Below, piece by piece: positions 25,095 through 33,513 of a DNA stretch of 52,327 nt. The stretch spans positions 1 to 52,327 of the forward strand of contig JAFZQT010000026.1 in NCBI GenBank assembly GCA_017620235.1, read 5' to 3'. The DNA comes from Butyrivibrio sp. (GTDB taxonomy: Bacteria > Bacillota > Clostridia > Lachnospirales > Lachnospiraceae). The notes below the pieces were generated by a model. That model made no database searches and was not told where the DNA came from. It saw only the letters and a list, made by a program, of their open reading frames with translations. Made by a program: the position numbers and the translations under genes. Each line of letters begins with the position of its first letter. Position 1 is the first letter of the stretch.

Positions 25095-25643
25095 CTATCC
25101 GTTTATTTTCACATACCTCTCTATTGGATCATCTGTCCAGATCTGAGCTTCTATATAGCGCTCCGGTCCGTATGCTCCGTCCGCATTCCACTCCTGTGGC
25201 AATCCGTATTTTTCTATGATTCCCAATAACTCTTCGTACGTATATACCGTCTTTCGGTATTCTTTCCCATCATTAACACGCGGGCTGAACGTGGGCATAG
25301 AATCTCCATATGTAAAAGAGATTTTGCCCGTATCGAATTCATCTATCGGGATCGATATCTCTGCTGCTTCCTCAAACCAACTGCTCAACCACGGACACGC
25401 TTTCACCACCATATAATGCGGCGAAGCGATATCCATGATAACGCCTTTTTCTTTGGCTTTTTCTCTTACCACAGCTTCACAATTACTTCTTTTTATAATG
25501 TAGTCCATGTCGCGCTGAGCGGTAAATGAATCAGGGCGCTGCGCCTTGATCTTTTCAAGCACTAAAAACGCCTCTTCATTTGAAAGAGCTGTCAAACTCT
25601 TAAATGGTCCAGAACGCTTGTCATAATAGTGATACAGATTCAT
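25095..25643 (-). CDS. Conserved hypothetical protein
   Basis: 182 residues, soluble, no signal peptide. It starts NLYHYYDKRSGPFKSLTALSNEEA and has a strongly conserved-looking core SFTYGDSMPTFSPRVNDGKEYRK, followed by YTYEELLGIIEKYGLPQEWN and YIEAQIWTDDPIERY. I recall this as a widespread Firmicutes hypothetical family; no function is known. Its start overlaps the end of the next CPBP protease gene by 23 bases, so the two are probably co-expressed. Confidence 0.75.
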   Translation of the reverse strand: MNLYHYYDKRSGPFKSLTALSNEEAFLVLEKIKAQRPDSFTAQRDMDYIIKRSNCEAVVREKAKEKGVIMDIASPHYMVVKACPWLSSWFEEAAEISIPIDEFDTGKISFTYGDSMPTFSPRVNDGKEYRKTVYTYEELLGIIEKYGLPQEWNADGAYGPERYIEAQIWTDDPIERYVKING

Positions 25644-26487
25644 GCTTACACTCCTCTATACTTTCCACTTCCAACGGTAGTTTCCCAACATGTCTTTTTT
25701 CAAAAAACATATCTCTGTTTGTAGCAATGATAATAATAGCAACAACTGTGACCACGATAGTTTCTACGCATTTTGTTTCCGGCGTCATCGCGATTCTTTC
25801 CTGCATGAAATTTATAAAAAGATGAAATATCATATTTGCCAACATACTGCGGCCATTTTTTACATATACCCAAGTGGTCAGAAATCCCATAGGCATGCAT
25901 GACACAAAGAAATTAAGCATGAATCCGATTCCCATCGTCCTAAGCCCATAATGATAGGTCCCCGGTATCCAGAATAAAGGCAAATGCCATAACGCCCACA
26001 CAAAGCCAAAGATTATGGACTCCTTAAACCAGCTGCAGTACTGTGCTATCGAGTCTTCGCCGTACCCTCTCCAGCCAATTTCTTCTATGACAGATGCAAG
26101 CAATATGGTCAAAAAAGCTGAACCAATCCCCGCACCGCTAAAAGAAAAATCTTCAGTAAAAGCTAACTGATCAAGCGATTGCCCAAAGAATGTAGACAGT
26201 AATATCGATGCAAGTACAATTGTCATAAAGACAGCCACAGCCAGCGCAAGATTCAGCGGTTTCAATTTGTAAAAGCCAAAGATCTTTCTTTTAAAATCAT
26301 TGATCAGATCGGTGTCTTTAGAAGAAAAAACAGTATACACAGCCACCGCAGAAGGAGCCAGTAGACCTCCAAGCATACCCATAGCGCATGATATTCCCTT
26401 GTCAAAAAGAATAGCGAACAGCCAGCATGCCCAAGTCAAGCCAATTGCAGTAACATAAAATCTCACAGGACGATATTTGTATCTCAT
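25621..26487 (-). CDS. CPBP family intramembrane metalloprotease
   Basis: 288 residues, about eight membrane helices. The CPBP catalytic pattern EEIGWRGYGEDSI (EE-x3-R) is intact, and the second motif is seen in FGFVWALWHLPLFW and the third in FLTTWVYVKNGRSMLANMIFHLFINF. The family includes Rce1-like proteases and bacteriocin-immunity proteins. It overlaps by 4 bases the XRE-DUF4097 regulator gene upstream, forming an operon with it and the hypothetical protein downstream. Confidence 0.9.
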   Translation of the reverse strand: MRYKYRPVRFYVTAIGLTWACWLFAILFDKGISCAMGMLGGLLAPSAVAVYTVFSSKDTDLINDFKRKIFGFYKLKPLNLALAVAVFMTIVLASILLSTFFGQSLDQLAFTEDFSFSGAGIGSAFLTILLASVIEEIGWRGYGEDSIAQYCSWFKESIIFGFVWALWHLPLFWIPGTYHYGLRTMGIGFMLNFFVSCMPMGFLTTWVYVKNGRSMLANMIFHLFINFMQERIAMTPETKCVETIVVTVVAIIIIATNRDMFFEKRHVGKLPLEVESIEECKHESVSLL

Positions 26488-27374
26488 ACTTCCACCGCCC
26501 TTTCCTTACAGATCACCAATTCACTGCGCGAACCGTTCAATTCAATTGTGTTTTTACTATCCTCGGCAGAAAAATCTTCCGCTTCTACACCGCCAACTTC
26601 ATAGGTTATAGAATTCTTGATTCCCTTTACTACTGCGCCAAAATCATAATCTGCCGGAACACTTAATCTGGATGTAGCGGACACTTGGTTGAGTTCAAAA
26701 GAGCCTTCAAAATCATCCAGATCAACAGACAGATCTGAGTTTGAATCCACTTCAAACGTACCTTTAACAGATGCCACATGGCATATAGAAGTTTTCCCTT
26801 TATACTCGATGTTTTCGCAAACAAGATTATCTAAGCCGATCTCATTACAATTGCACTCAATTTCAATATGATCAAGATATTTGTCCGGCAAAAGAACTTC
26901 TATAAACAGCCCCTCTTTTGCCTTTGCCTCAGTCATTTTATTCTTTCGCTTAACGTCTATATCTATGCGCCTTTTGAGGTCATCAATCTTCACCTTAAAA
27001 TCTTCGGCTACAGAATCGATATCATTTGATGCCAAAAGAACAATCACTTTCTCTTCAGAATGTCCCTTAACCGTAAGTGCGGCGGCACCTCCCAGTTTCA
27101 TATCAAATATCTTTGGTCCGTCGATATCATATTCAGTCTTACTTTCATAGAGAAATCTTCTTCGATCTGTGGAATGTTTCTCATTAGAAAGAAGTTCATC
27201 CAATGAGATGCCAAACAGATTAGAGATAACGATCATGTTCTCAATATCAGGTATCCCCTTATCCGTCTCCCATTTTGTTACAGCCTGTCTGGATACTCCA
27301 AGTTTTTCAGCCAATAGTTCCTGAGACATTCCGGATTCTTTTCTGGCTTTTCTAAGTTTTTCAGCAAATGTCAT
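26484..27374 (-). CDS. XRE-type HTH regulator fused to a DUF4097-like beta domain
   Basis: 296 residues. An N-terminal XRE HTH (FAEKLRKARKESGMSQELLAEKLGVSRQAVTKWE, ~3-60) is followed by a linker and a beta-helix-like region of repeated short strands (IEIECNCNEIGLDNLVCENIEYKGKTSI...), the DUF4097 or 'adhesin-like' fold, which in other proteins senses or shapes membrane stress. Here no membrane segment is seen, so the domain is cytosolic. It is the first gene of the XRE/CPBP/hypothetical operon and may sense the state of the membrane. Confidence 0.85.
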   Translation of the reverse strand: MTFAEKLRKARKESGMSQELLAEKLGVSRQAVTKWETDKGIPDIENMIVISNLFGISLDELLSNEKHSTDRRRFLYESKTEYDIDGPKIFDMKLGGAAALTVKGHSEEKVIVLLASNDIDSVAEDFKVKIDDLKRRIDIDVKRKNKMTEAKAKEGLFIEVLLPDKYLDHIEIECNCNEIGLDNLVCENIEYKGKTSICHVASVKGTFEVDSNSDLSVDLDDFEGSFELNQVSATSRLSVPADYDFGAVVKGIKNSITYEVGGVEAEDFSAEDSKNTIELNGSRSELVICKERAVEV

Positions 27375-27460
27375 AATACTTTTCCTCCTTTAGAAATTAT
27401 CCAAACTATAATATTGCTGTAACGTAAACACCAGAAACTACACTTGTCATTTGGCATAAA

Positions 27461-27483
27461 AAATGCTACTTATCGTAGCATTT
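27461..27483. terminator. Bidirectional hairpin terminator
   Basis: AAATGCTAC / GTAGCATTT (9 bp, loop of 5) with A-rich and T-rich flanks on either side. It lies between the DMT transporter gene and the XRE gene and can stop the transporter transcript's neighbour on the minus strand. Confidence 0.55.
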
Positions 27484-27511
27484 ATATTTTACGCGCATTT
27501 TCTGCACATTT

Positions 27512-28384
27512 TTATTTTTCATTAAGTAAAGCCATTCGCCATCTTACAACTGCAACTCCGATAATTATGACGTAGCCAATGATACTTAATGCTGTCGGTA
27601 CCTCATGCAAGAATAAAATGCCCCAAAGTGCGGCAAATATAACCTGAAGATAATCAAACACGGACAACTTCTTTGCCGGAGCGTATTTATATGCCGTAGT
27701 TATGGCAAACTGCCCCACTGCCGCAGACAATCCTGCAGCGATCAACATAGCAAGCTGAACCGGTGACATATGTACATACCCGACTATCATGAAAGGAAGC
27801 GTAAGCAGGCATGAAAAAAGTGAGAAGCATATGACAATAACCGGCGTAGCTGCACCTTTTCCGGTCGCTCTCCTGACAAATACATATGCTGTTCCTGCAC
27901 CAAACCCTCCATACAATCCAACCAAAGCCGGCACAAGTTCCATGTTTCCGGGAGTCGGTCTTATGATAAAAAGAGCTCCCGTAAAAGCAATAACCGTAGC
28001 AATAATATCGCTCTTTGACGGCTTTTCCTTAAGTAACGGAATCGATATCAGTATCGCAAAAAATGGCGACAACTTATTAAGCATGTTAGAATCCGCAAGA
28101 ACAAGCCTGTCGATAGCGTAAAAATTGGCTATCAATCCTGTCGTTCCAAACAGGCACCTGAACAAAATGTCCGTACCAAATTCTTTTTTTATCTCAAATC
28201 TTTCTCTTTTAACAAACAATGTCACTACTGCGATCAACAGTGCAAAAGCATTTCTGAAAAAAGCTTTTTGCATTGTCGGAAGTTCTCCTGATAACCTTAC
28301 AAAGAAAGTCATGAAAGAAAAACCAATTGCTGCTATAACTATGCATGTTATTCCTTTAATCTGGTCTTTCAACGCATCCTTCAC
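27512..28384 (-). CDS. EamA/DMT-family transporter
   Basis: 290 residues with ten hydrophobic segments forming two five-helix EamA repeats. Typical features are ITCIVIAAIGFSFMTFFVRLS at the start, FFRNAFAL, FALLFAIL-like LSPFFAILISIPLLKEKPS, and PVIVICFSLFSCLLTLPF to YLQVIFAALWGILFLHEVP in the second half. The family exports or imports amino acids, nucleosides or drugs; the substrate is not predictable. It appears to be transcribed alone, after the deleted acetyltransferase. Confidence 0.88.
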   Translation of the reverse strand: MKDALKDQIKGITCIVIAAIGFSFMTFFVRLSGELPTMQKAFFRNAFALLIAVVTLFVKRERFEIKKEFGTDILFRCLFGTTGLIANFYAIDRLVLADSNMLNKLSPFFAILISIPLLKEKPSKSDIIATVIAFTGALFIIRPTPGNMELVPALVGLYGGFGAGTAYVFVRRATGKGAATPVIVICFSLFSCLLTLPFMIVGYVHMSPVQLAMLIAAGLSAAVGQFAITTAYKYAPAKKLSVFDYLQVIFAALWGILFLHEVPTALSIIGYVIIIGVAVVRWRMALLNEK

Positions 28385-28411
28385 CTCTGTCTTAATTATT
28401 CTAAAAGACTG

Positions 28412-28588
28412 TTATGTCTCTTTATATAAAATAAATCTAGGCCCCTCTTCTCCTATCTCACCTGTAGCCTTGAAGCCACACTTTTCCAATACTCTCTGCG
28501 ATGCAGCATTGTCAGAATCTTTTTCCGTAGCGATACAGCTTTCCATCTGTTCTCTGTTTGAAGGATAAATTTTGATCTTTTCTGTCAT
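28412..28588 (-). pseudogene. GNAT acetyltransferase with large internal deletion
   Basis: A 58-residue frame that is too short for any GNAT. Its first ~24 residues (MTEKIKIYPSNREQMESCIA) look like the start of a GNAT family known for E-M-x-x-x-I-A, and its last ~34 (DNAASQRVLEKCGFKATGEI then GEEGPRFIL) are the end of the same family. Roughly 100 residues in between, including the acetyl-CoA loop, are missing. The reading frame is kept across the junction. It is therefore an in-frame deletion derivative and probably inactive. Confidence 0.7.
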
Positions 28589-28616
28589 TTAACTCTGATT
28601 AGTCCTTTCACTTACA

Positions 28617-30176
28617 TTATTTATTCGTCAAAAGAGCTATCTTATACAATGCTACGGTATCTCCCGCCTTATGCTCAAGCTTATATCCAAGCCCTAAAGT
28701 ATTCGTCGATGTCACAACCAAGATGTTATCCTCCCGGTCAAACATTCTTTCAACAATCCTCTGCTTTACGCTTGTTGAATTTATTAGCTTATAATCCATG
28801 TCGAATACCATTATCTTTTTACCAGACTGTACCACCAAAACTTCCTGTCCGTCCTTCAATGTCCTTCGGATAATATATTCCATCTTCGCAGGAAATGTAT
28901 CACTGACGCTAAGCGTCTTATTCTTAAAATCTAAAATGTATTCTCCAATAATAAGCTCATCTTTTTCTTCAATGTAACAGTAATCTGCATTTACTGCATA
29001 AAACTGCAGATCATCGTCTATTGGGATAAGTTCTGTTCTAAGATATTTTTTGTCTTTATCAAAAAAATCCGCAACAATAAACTGCTCTTTTTTCTCATAA
29101 TCATTGTATTCCGCCAACCGGATAATATATCCGTTTTCTATTTTGACTTTCTGATCATCAAGAACAAAGATATCCGATCCGATATCGGCATCAGCAAGTC
29201 TCTCAAGTTTTCCCGGATTGACAGGTAATTCATTTGCCCTAACATAACTACATGATGCAGGCTCAAATCCCGCGCTGATAAGTGCTTCACCCGGTATCTG
29301 TCCCAAAGAAATCGCGTTGGCTATTTCATCCTTTTTGTCCAGTTCACACACAACAACATTGTGATCATCAAAAACCGCCAAAAAATCAAAAAACTTTGTC
29401 AGAAATCTTGCCTCATCACCCGGTGCCCATTTATCAAAAGGATACGAATACTCAAACACGTTCGTCAGCGTCGGCAAATCATTATTTGTTATCTGATAGC
29501 AGTAGATATGGCTGTAGTCAACTCCCGTATCATCCGGCTTTATTACTCTGACAACGCCGTTCTTATCGTCGTCATAATCAATCCCGCAATTTAAAAGTGT
29601 TCCCGGAATCTCGCATAGAAGTTCAGCTTTGTTACTCTTCTTCTGAGTCTTTTTAGTCTTAGCTTTTTCGGCATCTATTTTCTTAAAAACAGCTTCTTTG
29701 TCGGGAATAAGCTTATCAGGGATTTCATCGAACATAAGCTTGTCTACATAAAAAGGTAAGCCGCAAACTGCTGAAAACATGCTTATCGCATCACTTGCAC
29801 TCATTTCCTTTTTAAGCAGATACCGAAAAGCTTTGGCTTCCGCGCTATCAAGATCTAAAATGCCCGCCATGGCGGTTGAGCCCTTAGTTTCGATTCCCTC
29901 ATATCCGCTGTGATAAAACGCTTTAACTTTTCCTGCGGCATAAACATCCAGTCCAAAAATGTCATCGTCAAAATAGACTGTTACAACAGCATTTGTATCC
30001 AAAGATTTCGACAATGAAGCTGCAAGTTTACTTATCCTGTCAAAATTATGCTCATTATCAACTTCAAGAATCGTGTCCCAATTCTCTGTAATATGCGCAA
30101 TGCAAAATTCTTTTCCCGCATCATATTCAGCTTTATTCGGATTATAAAGATTTATATTACATAAAGTTGTTCCCAT
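28617..30176 (-). CDS. Uncharacterised 519-residue soluble protein
   Basis: No signal peptide or membrane helix. Residues 1-~165 form one region (GTTLCNINLYNPNK, VTVYFDDDIFGLDVYAAGKVKAFYHSG), a Lys-rich linker is at ~170-190, and ~200-519 are a mostly beta-rich region with short repeated strands (EELIPIDDDLQFYAVN, YCYIEEKDELIIGEYILD, MVFDMDYKLINSTSV) that may be a propeller. I do not recognise the family. It lies next to the deleted acetyltransferase gene and an acetyltransferase upstream of it. Confidence 0.6.
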   Translation of the reverse strand: MGTTLCNINLYNPNKAEYDAGKEFCIAHITENWDTILEVDNEHNFDRISKLAASLSKSLDTNAVVTVYFDDDIFGLDVYAAGKVKAFYHSGYEGIETKGSTAMAGILDLDSAEAKAFRYLLKKEMSASDAISMFSAVCGLPFYVDKLMFDEIPDKLIPDKEAVFKKIDAEKAKTKKTQKKSNKAELLCEIPGTLLNCGIDYDDDKNGVVRVIKPDDTGVDYSHIYCYQITNNDLPTLTNVFEYSYPFDKWAPGDEARFLTKFFDFLAVFDDHNVVVCELDKKDEIANAISLGQIPGEALISAGFEPASCSYVRANELPVNPGKLERLADADIGSDIFVLDDQKVKIENGYIIRLAEYNDYEKKEQFIVADFFDKDKKYLRTELIPIDDDLQFYAVNADYCYIEEKDELIIGEYILDFKNKTLSVSDTFPAKMEYIIRRTLKDGQEVLVVQSGKKIMVFDMDYKLINSTSVKQRIVERMFDREDNILVVTSTNTLGLGYKLEHKAGDTVALYKIALLTNK

Positions 30177-30224
30177 AGCTTTTTCCTCACATTTGCCCTA
30201 ACATCGGGCAAATCCCGTACAACA

Positions 30225-30665
30225 TCAAAGCGCCATGCACATTGAAACAATACCATCCGTCTCAGATACTTCTTCAAAGCCCATTCGCTTATATAAACCG
30301 TAACCCACCTGCATAACAGAAGGTTTCGTCGTGAATGTCACCTTCTTAAACCCAAGCTCGCGGGATTTATCCAACATTGCATTAAGCATCACTCTGGCAT
30401 AACCTTTGCCTCTATATTCAGGTTTTATAAAAAGACGCTTTGCTTCACATACATTATCATCAATCTTTTTAACAGCAATACATGCAACAGGCTTCTCATC
30501 CTCATATCCGACAAGCAAAACTCCGCCTTTGTAAAAGCTCTCAAGATTATTCACTTCCTTATCGAATGATACAAAGCAGCTCTCAGCCCCCTGAATATGA
30601 GAATATTCAATAAAGAGCTCCTTTATTATTGTAGTGTCCGCACATTTCTTAACTTCAAAATACAT
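30225..30665 (-). CDS. GNAT acetyltransferase
   Basis: 146 residues. Core motifs: VLLVGYEDEKPVACIAVKKI, AKRLFIKPEYRGKGYARVML (acetyl-CoA loop RGKGYA) and VGYGLYKRMGFEEVSE. A single-domain GNAT with unknown substrate. It is 48 bases upstream of the uncharacterised protein and probably cotranscribed with it; a hairpin lies upstream of it. Confidence 0.85.
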   Translation of the reverse strand: MYFEVKKCADTTIIKELFIEYSHIQGAESCFVSFDKEVNNLESFYKGGVLLVGYEDEKPVACIAVKKIDDNVCEAKRLFIKPEYRGKGYARVMLNAMLDKSRELGFKKVTFTTKPSVMQVGYGLYKRMGFEEVSETDGIVSMCMAL

Positions 30666-30697
30666 ATCTACTTTTCCTTTTCCATTTGAAAACAGCT

Positions 30698-30730
30698 GAC
30701 CGGCACTTCAGACACTCCGAAGTACCGGTC
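30698..30730. terminator. Hairpin upstream of the GNAT gene
   Basis: GACCGG / CCGGTC flank a longer imperfect stem with ACTTC / GAAGT (30698-30730). No strong T tract follows on either strand, so it may end the preceding minus-strand gene or stabilise its RNA. Confidence 0.4.
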
Positions 30731-30764
30731 TATATATCATAGCATAATTCAGTTACAAGATGTG

Positions 30765-30820
30765 GGTGTCAAAAATAAATTTGACACCATATGATATACG
30801 CATTTTGGACTTTTGACACC
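30765..30820. repeat. GGTGTCAAA / TTTGACACC inverted and direct repeats
   Basis: GGTGTCAAA (30765-30773) and TTTGACACC (30780-30788) form a hairpin; TTTTGACACC recurs at 30811-30820. Such short motif groups are often found near the 3' ends of genes in Lachnospiraceae; function here is unclear and it could end the 30828 gene. Confidence 0.45.
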
Positions 30821-30827
30821 TATATCA

Positions 30828-31358
30828 TTACAATTTCTCAATATACCTTCTCGACGAATCAATGACTCCGTCTATAAAATCTGCAGGTATTTTCTCAAGT
30901 TCATAATATTTCTGCCAGGCATTCCCCATCGCGCTTCCGATCATATTTAACGCTTTGAGTACTTCTTCGCCTTCTTTTTGATGCTTCTCGCCAAACCTGT
31001 CATTGACGAATTCATCAAACTCTTTTTGCAGAATCGATATTTCCTCTTCCTTGGACAGCAATCTGTAGCCATCCTCTGAAGCTTCGTCCTGCACATATCT
31101 TGCTCTGGTACCCGCCTCATATCCGGATGAGATCTCATCCGCGATAGACTTAAAGCTGTTCATAAGAGCGTCCTCTTTCTCAGAAAGGCTGATATCGCCA
31201 TCCGGCGCCTGTGCTTCCATATTGCTGAACATCCCAAGAGACAGCCTGTCCCGAAAGCTTGTAGTCGGTTTGTTATTATGCTCTTTTGCAAGTGAAAAAA
31301 GATCAATTTTGGGCGGTTTGTAGGTATCGTTTATGTTTCCGTATATGCTTACAGCCAT
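30828..31358 (-). CDS. Uncharacterised helical protein
   Basis: 176 residues from the ATG at 31358, where AGAGAGG lies 8 bases upstream (a GTG 3 codons earlier is not supported). The chain starts MAVSIYGNINDTYKPPKID, is polar and mainly helical (EEEISILQKEFDEFVNDRF), and shows no signal peptide or membrane segment. It is not recognised. It is bounded by the hairpins downstream and the GH120 gene upstream. Confidence 0.65.
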   Translation of the reverse strand: MAVSIYGNINDTYKPPKIDLFSLAKEHNNKPTTSFRDRLSLGMFSNMEAQAPDGDISLSEKEDALMNSFKSIADEISSGYEAGTRARYVQDEASEDGYRLLSKEEEISILQKEFDEFVNDRFGEKHQKEGEEVLKALNMIGSAMGNAWQKYYELEKIPADFIDGVIDSSRRYIEKL

Positions 31359-31481
31359 AACTCTCACCTCTCTAAAATATTAAATTTTAAACACCAAAAA
31401 CCAAAACCATCCTTACCTTGTAAAAAATTTCAAACACACAATACATAATAACATAACCTTTTTGACTAAAGAACACTTTTT

Positions 31482-33494
31482 TTATTCAATGTACAACTTG
31501 TCAAAAAGCCTCTCTGCAACCTCCTTTCCCGAAACAAATGGCCCGGGGATCACATCTGCTGCGCGATGTTCGCCAAAATAATCTGTATCAAAAGTAATAG
31601 GCGTTCCGTCAGGATTTTCAAACATCTGCTGAGGCTCAAACGCCTTGCCCAAGGTCTCTGTCGAGATCATGTCCGCCTTAAATCCGCCAAGCACCTCATA
31701 GATATTTGTATCAAGGAAAAAGCTTCCGTCTTTCTCTACTACGTCAACATGAACCTTTCCCGAGTTGTCGGTAAATGCATTCTTTTCTTTTTTCCATCCG
31801 GATGCCCCTTCAAAATATGCGTTTCCGTCGATCCATACCGGAAGATGCGCAAAATGAGCGTCTTCATGCTTCATCATGTTGGGATATTCCTCTTCAATAT
31901 CAAACTGAGGAATCCACTCATCATAAGAAGGATATTCGTCAAAACAATATGTTCCGACCTTCCTGTTCTCGACATATTTTTTGTCCGGATCGGAATCATT
32001 CATAAGCTCCAAATCCTCAGATGGCCACTTCTGTATAAAAATATTGTTATAAATGCGGTCATCTCCGTGAAGAATAGTCATGAAGCCCATAACTTCCGTT
32101 CTATGAGGCATGTGGTACGGCGTATATCGCCATGTTGTTCCTTCTCCGACGTAGGTAAAAGAGCCTGCGCACAGATTATGTACCATTGCCACACCCTGAG
32201 TTGCTATGCGAAGCGAAACATCCGATAAAAGAATGTTGTTATCGATAAGAGTCGGTCCATGGCTGACCTCAACAAACAGATCCTGACAGGTCATTCCGCC
32301 CTGCAACTGCTTTGCAAACTCTGGGCACTGGTTGTCATGAAGAAGATTCTGTGTAATCCTTGTTCCCTGCGCTTCCCAGTCGCACCATATTCCCATCGTA
32401 CAGTGATGGATGTGATTGCGCCTCATAATAACATCGATCGCAGCGTGCATCTTTATTCCGGCAATCTCGGCACCGCCAAGCTCCATCATATTGTTGATGT
32501 GATGAATATGGTTATCCTCGATGATGCTGAACACGCCGCCCATACGTCCGATGATTCCGCCCTGCTCGCAGTGGTGAATATTATTTCGACGGATTATATG
32601 TCCTCCGACCTTTTCTTTTAACCATCCATAATACTGGCCGCGGCACACAGAATCTCGCTCCATCTGAGTCGGACTCTTTACATGCTTTGTTGTATAAAAA
32701 TTGCTGTTCTCCGGATCGTAGTATCGTCCCACGCAGATTCCAGCGCATTTACTTCCCCAGATCTCGCAGTCTTCTATTATCCAGCCTTTGCTCCAGTTGG
32801 GACCTATCATTCCATCCTGATAAGCAGCCGGCGGAGCCCATGTTGTCGCAGCTTTATTGATATTAAAGCCACCGACGGTGATAAATCCAACGCCTTCCTT
32901 ACTCGGCATAAAACATTCACGCCTCACGGTAATCTCGACGTTTTCTTTGTTGGGATCTGCTCCTCCGAAATTGGCATAAAAAATTGTCTCGTCATTTTCA
33001 TTATCCTGCTCTGCATACCATTTTCTCTTGGAATTGTCAGGATCCCATGAGCACTCATAAACTTTAGCTTCAAGGCACTCATCAATACTCAATGCTTCAT
33101 AAAGCGCTTCGTCGTTTAACCAGACGCAACCCGTGTGCTTATTGGGAGTTGCAAAGTACCAGTCGCCGTAAACAAGCGTCGTATATGGATTGTATTCGCC
33201 AAAGATACTGTTTTTTACCTTTGCCACCCATACATCATCCTTAAAATTAACCCATCCGGTAACCTTCTCAGCGCCTGTTATCACAGCTCCCAGAGGTTCC
33301 GTACTTCTGTAAATAATGCGTTTTTCTTCGGTTCCGGGATTGACCGGATCGACATATTCCCTGTAAATTCCGGGTGAAACTACAACTTCATCTCCCGGTT
33401 TTGCAATTTTAGCCGCTTCGTTGATTCTTTTAAAAGGTAATTTCTCAGTACCGTTACCATCATGCTTTGCATTTGCATCCACGTAAATTATCAT
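31482..33494 (-). CDS. GH120 beta-xylosidase (right-handed beta-helix)
   Basis: 670 residues, no signal peptide, so cytoplasmic. IIYVDANAKHDGNGTEKLPF and GDEVVVSPGIYREYV are the beta-helix start; WAPPAAYQDGMIGPNWSKGW and a GIWCDWEAQGTR to FVEVSHGP section match the GH120 enzyme XylC of Thermoanaerobacterium as I recall it. The expected nucleophile is Asp ~372 (CDWEA) and the acid/base Glu ~409 (FVEV). The extra ~14 residues between them relative to XylC form a local insertion. It removes xylose from the non-reducing end of xylo-oligosaccharides taken up by the ABC system encoded just upstream, 19 bases away. Confidence 0.88.
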   Translation of the reverse strand: MIIYVDANAKHDGNGTEKLPFKRINEAAKIAKPGDEVVVSPGIYREYVDPVNPGTEEKRIIYRSTEPLGAVITGAEKVTGWVNFKDDVWVAKVKNSIFGEYNPYTTLVYGDWYFATPNKHTGCVWLNDEALYEALSIDECLEAKVYECSWDPDNSKRKWYAEQDNENDETIFYANFGGADPNKENVEITVRRECFMPSKEGVGFITVGGFNINKAATTWAPPAAYQDGMIGPNWSKGWIIEDCEIWGSKCAGICVGRYYDPENSNFYTTKHVKSPTQMERDSVCRGQYYGWLKEKVGGHIIRRNNIHHCEQGGIIGRMGGVFSIIEDNHIHHINNMMELGGAEIAGIKMHAAIDVIMRRNHIHHCTMGIWCDWEAQGTRITQNLLHDNQCPEFAKQLQGGMTCQDLFVEVSHGPTLIDNNILLSDVSLRIATQGVAMVHNLCAGSFTYVGEGTTWRYTPYHMPHRTEVMGFMTILHGDDRIYNNIFIQKWPSEDLELMNDSDPDKKYVENRKVGTYCFDEYPSYDEWIPQFDIEEEYPNMMKHEDAHFAHLPVWIDGNAYFEGASGWKKEKNAFTDNSGKVHVDVVEKDGSFFLDTNIYEVLGGFKADMISTETLGKAFEPQQMFENPDGTPITFDTDYFGEHRAADVIPGPFVSGKEVAERLFDKLYIE

Positions 33495-33513
33495 AAGTAC
33501 CTTCTTTCTTTGC

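Noticed and set aside
31566-32621. Plus-strand frames of 220 and 120 residues
   Set aside because: Antisense of the GH120 gene, which has the recognised catalytic motifs.
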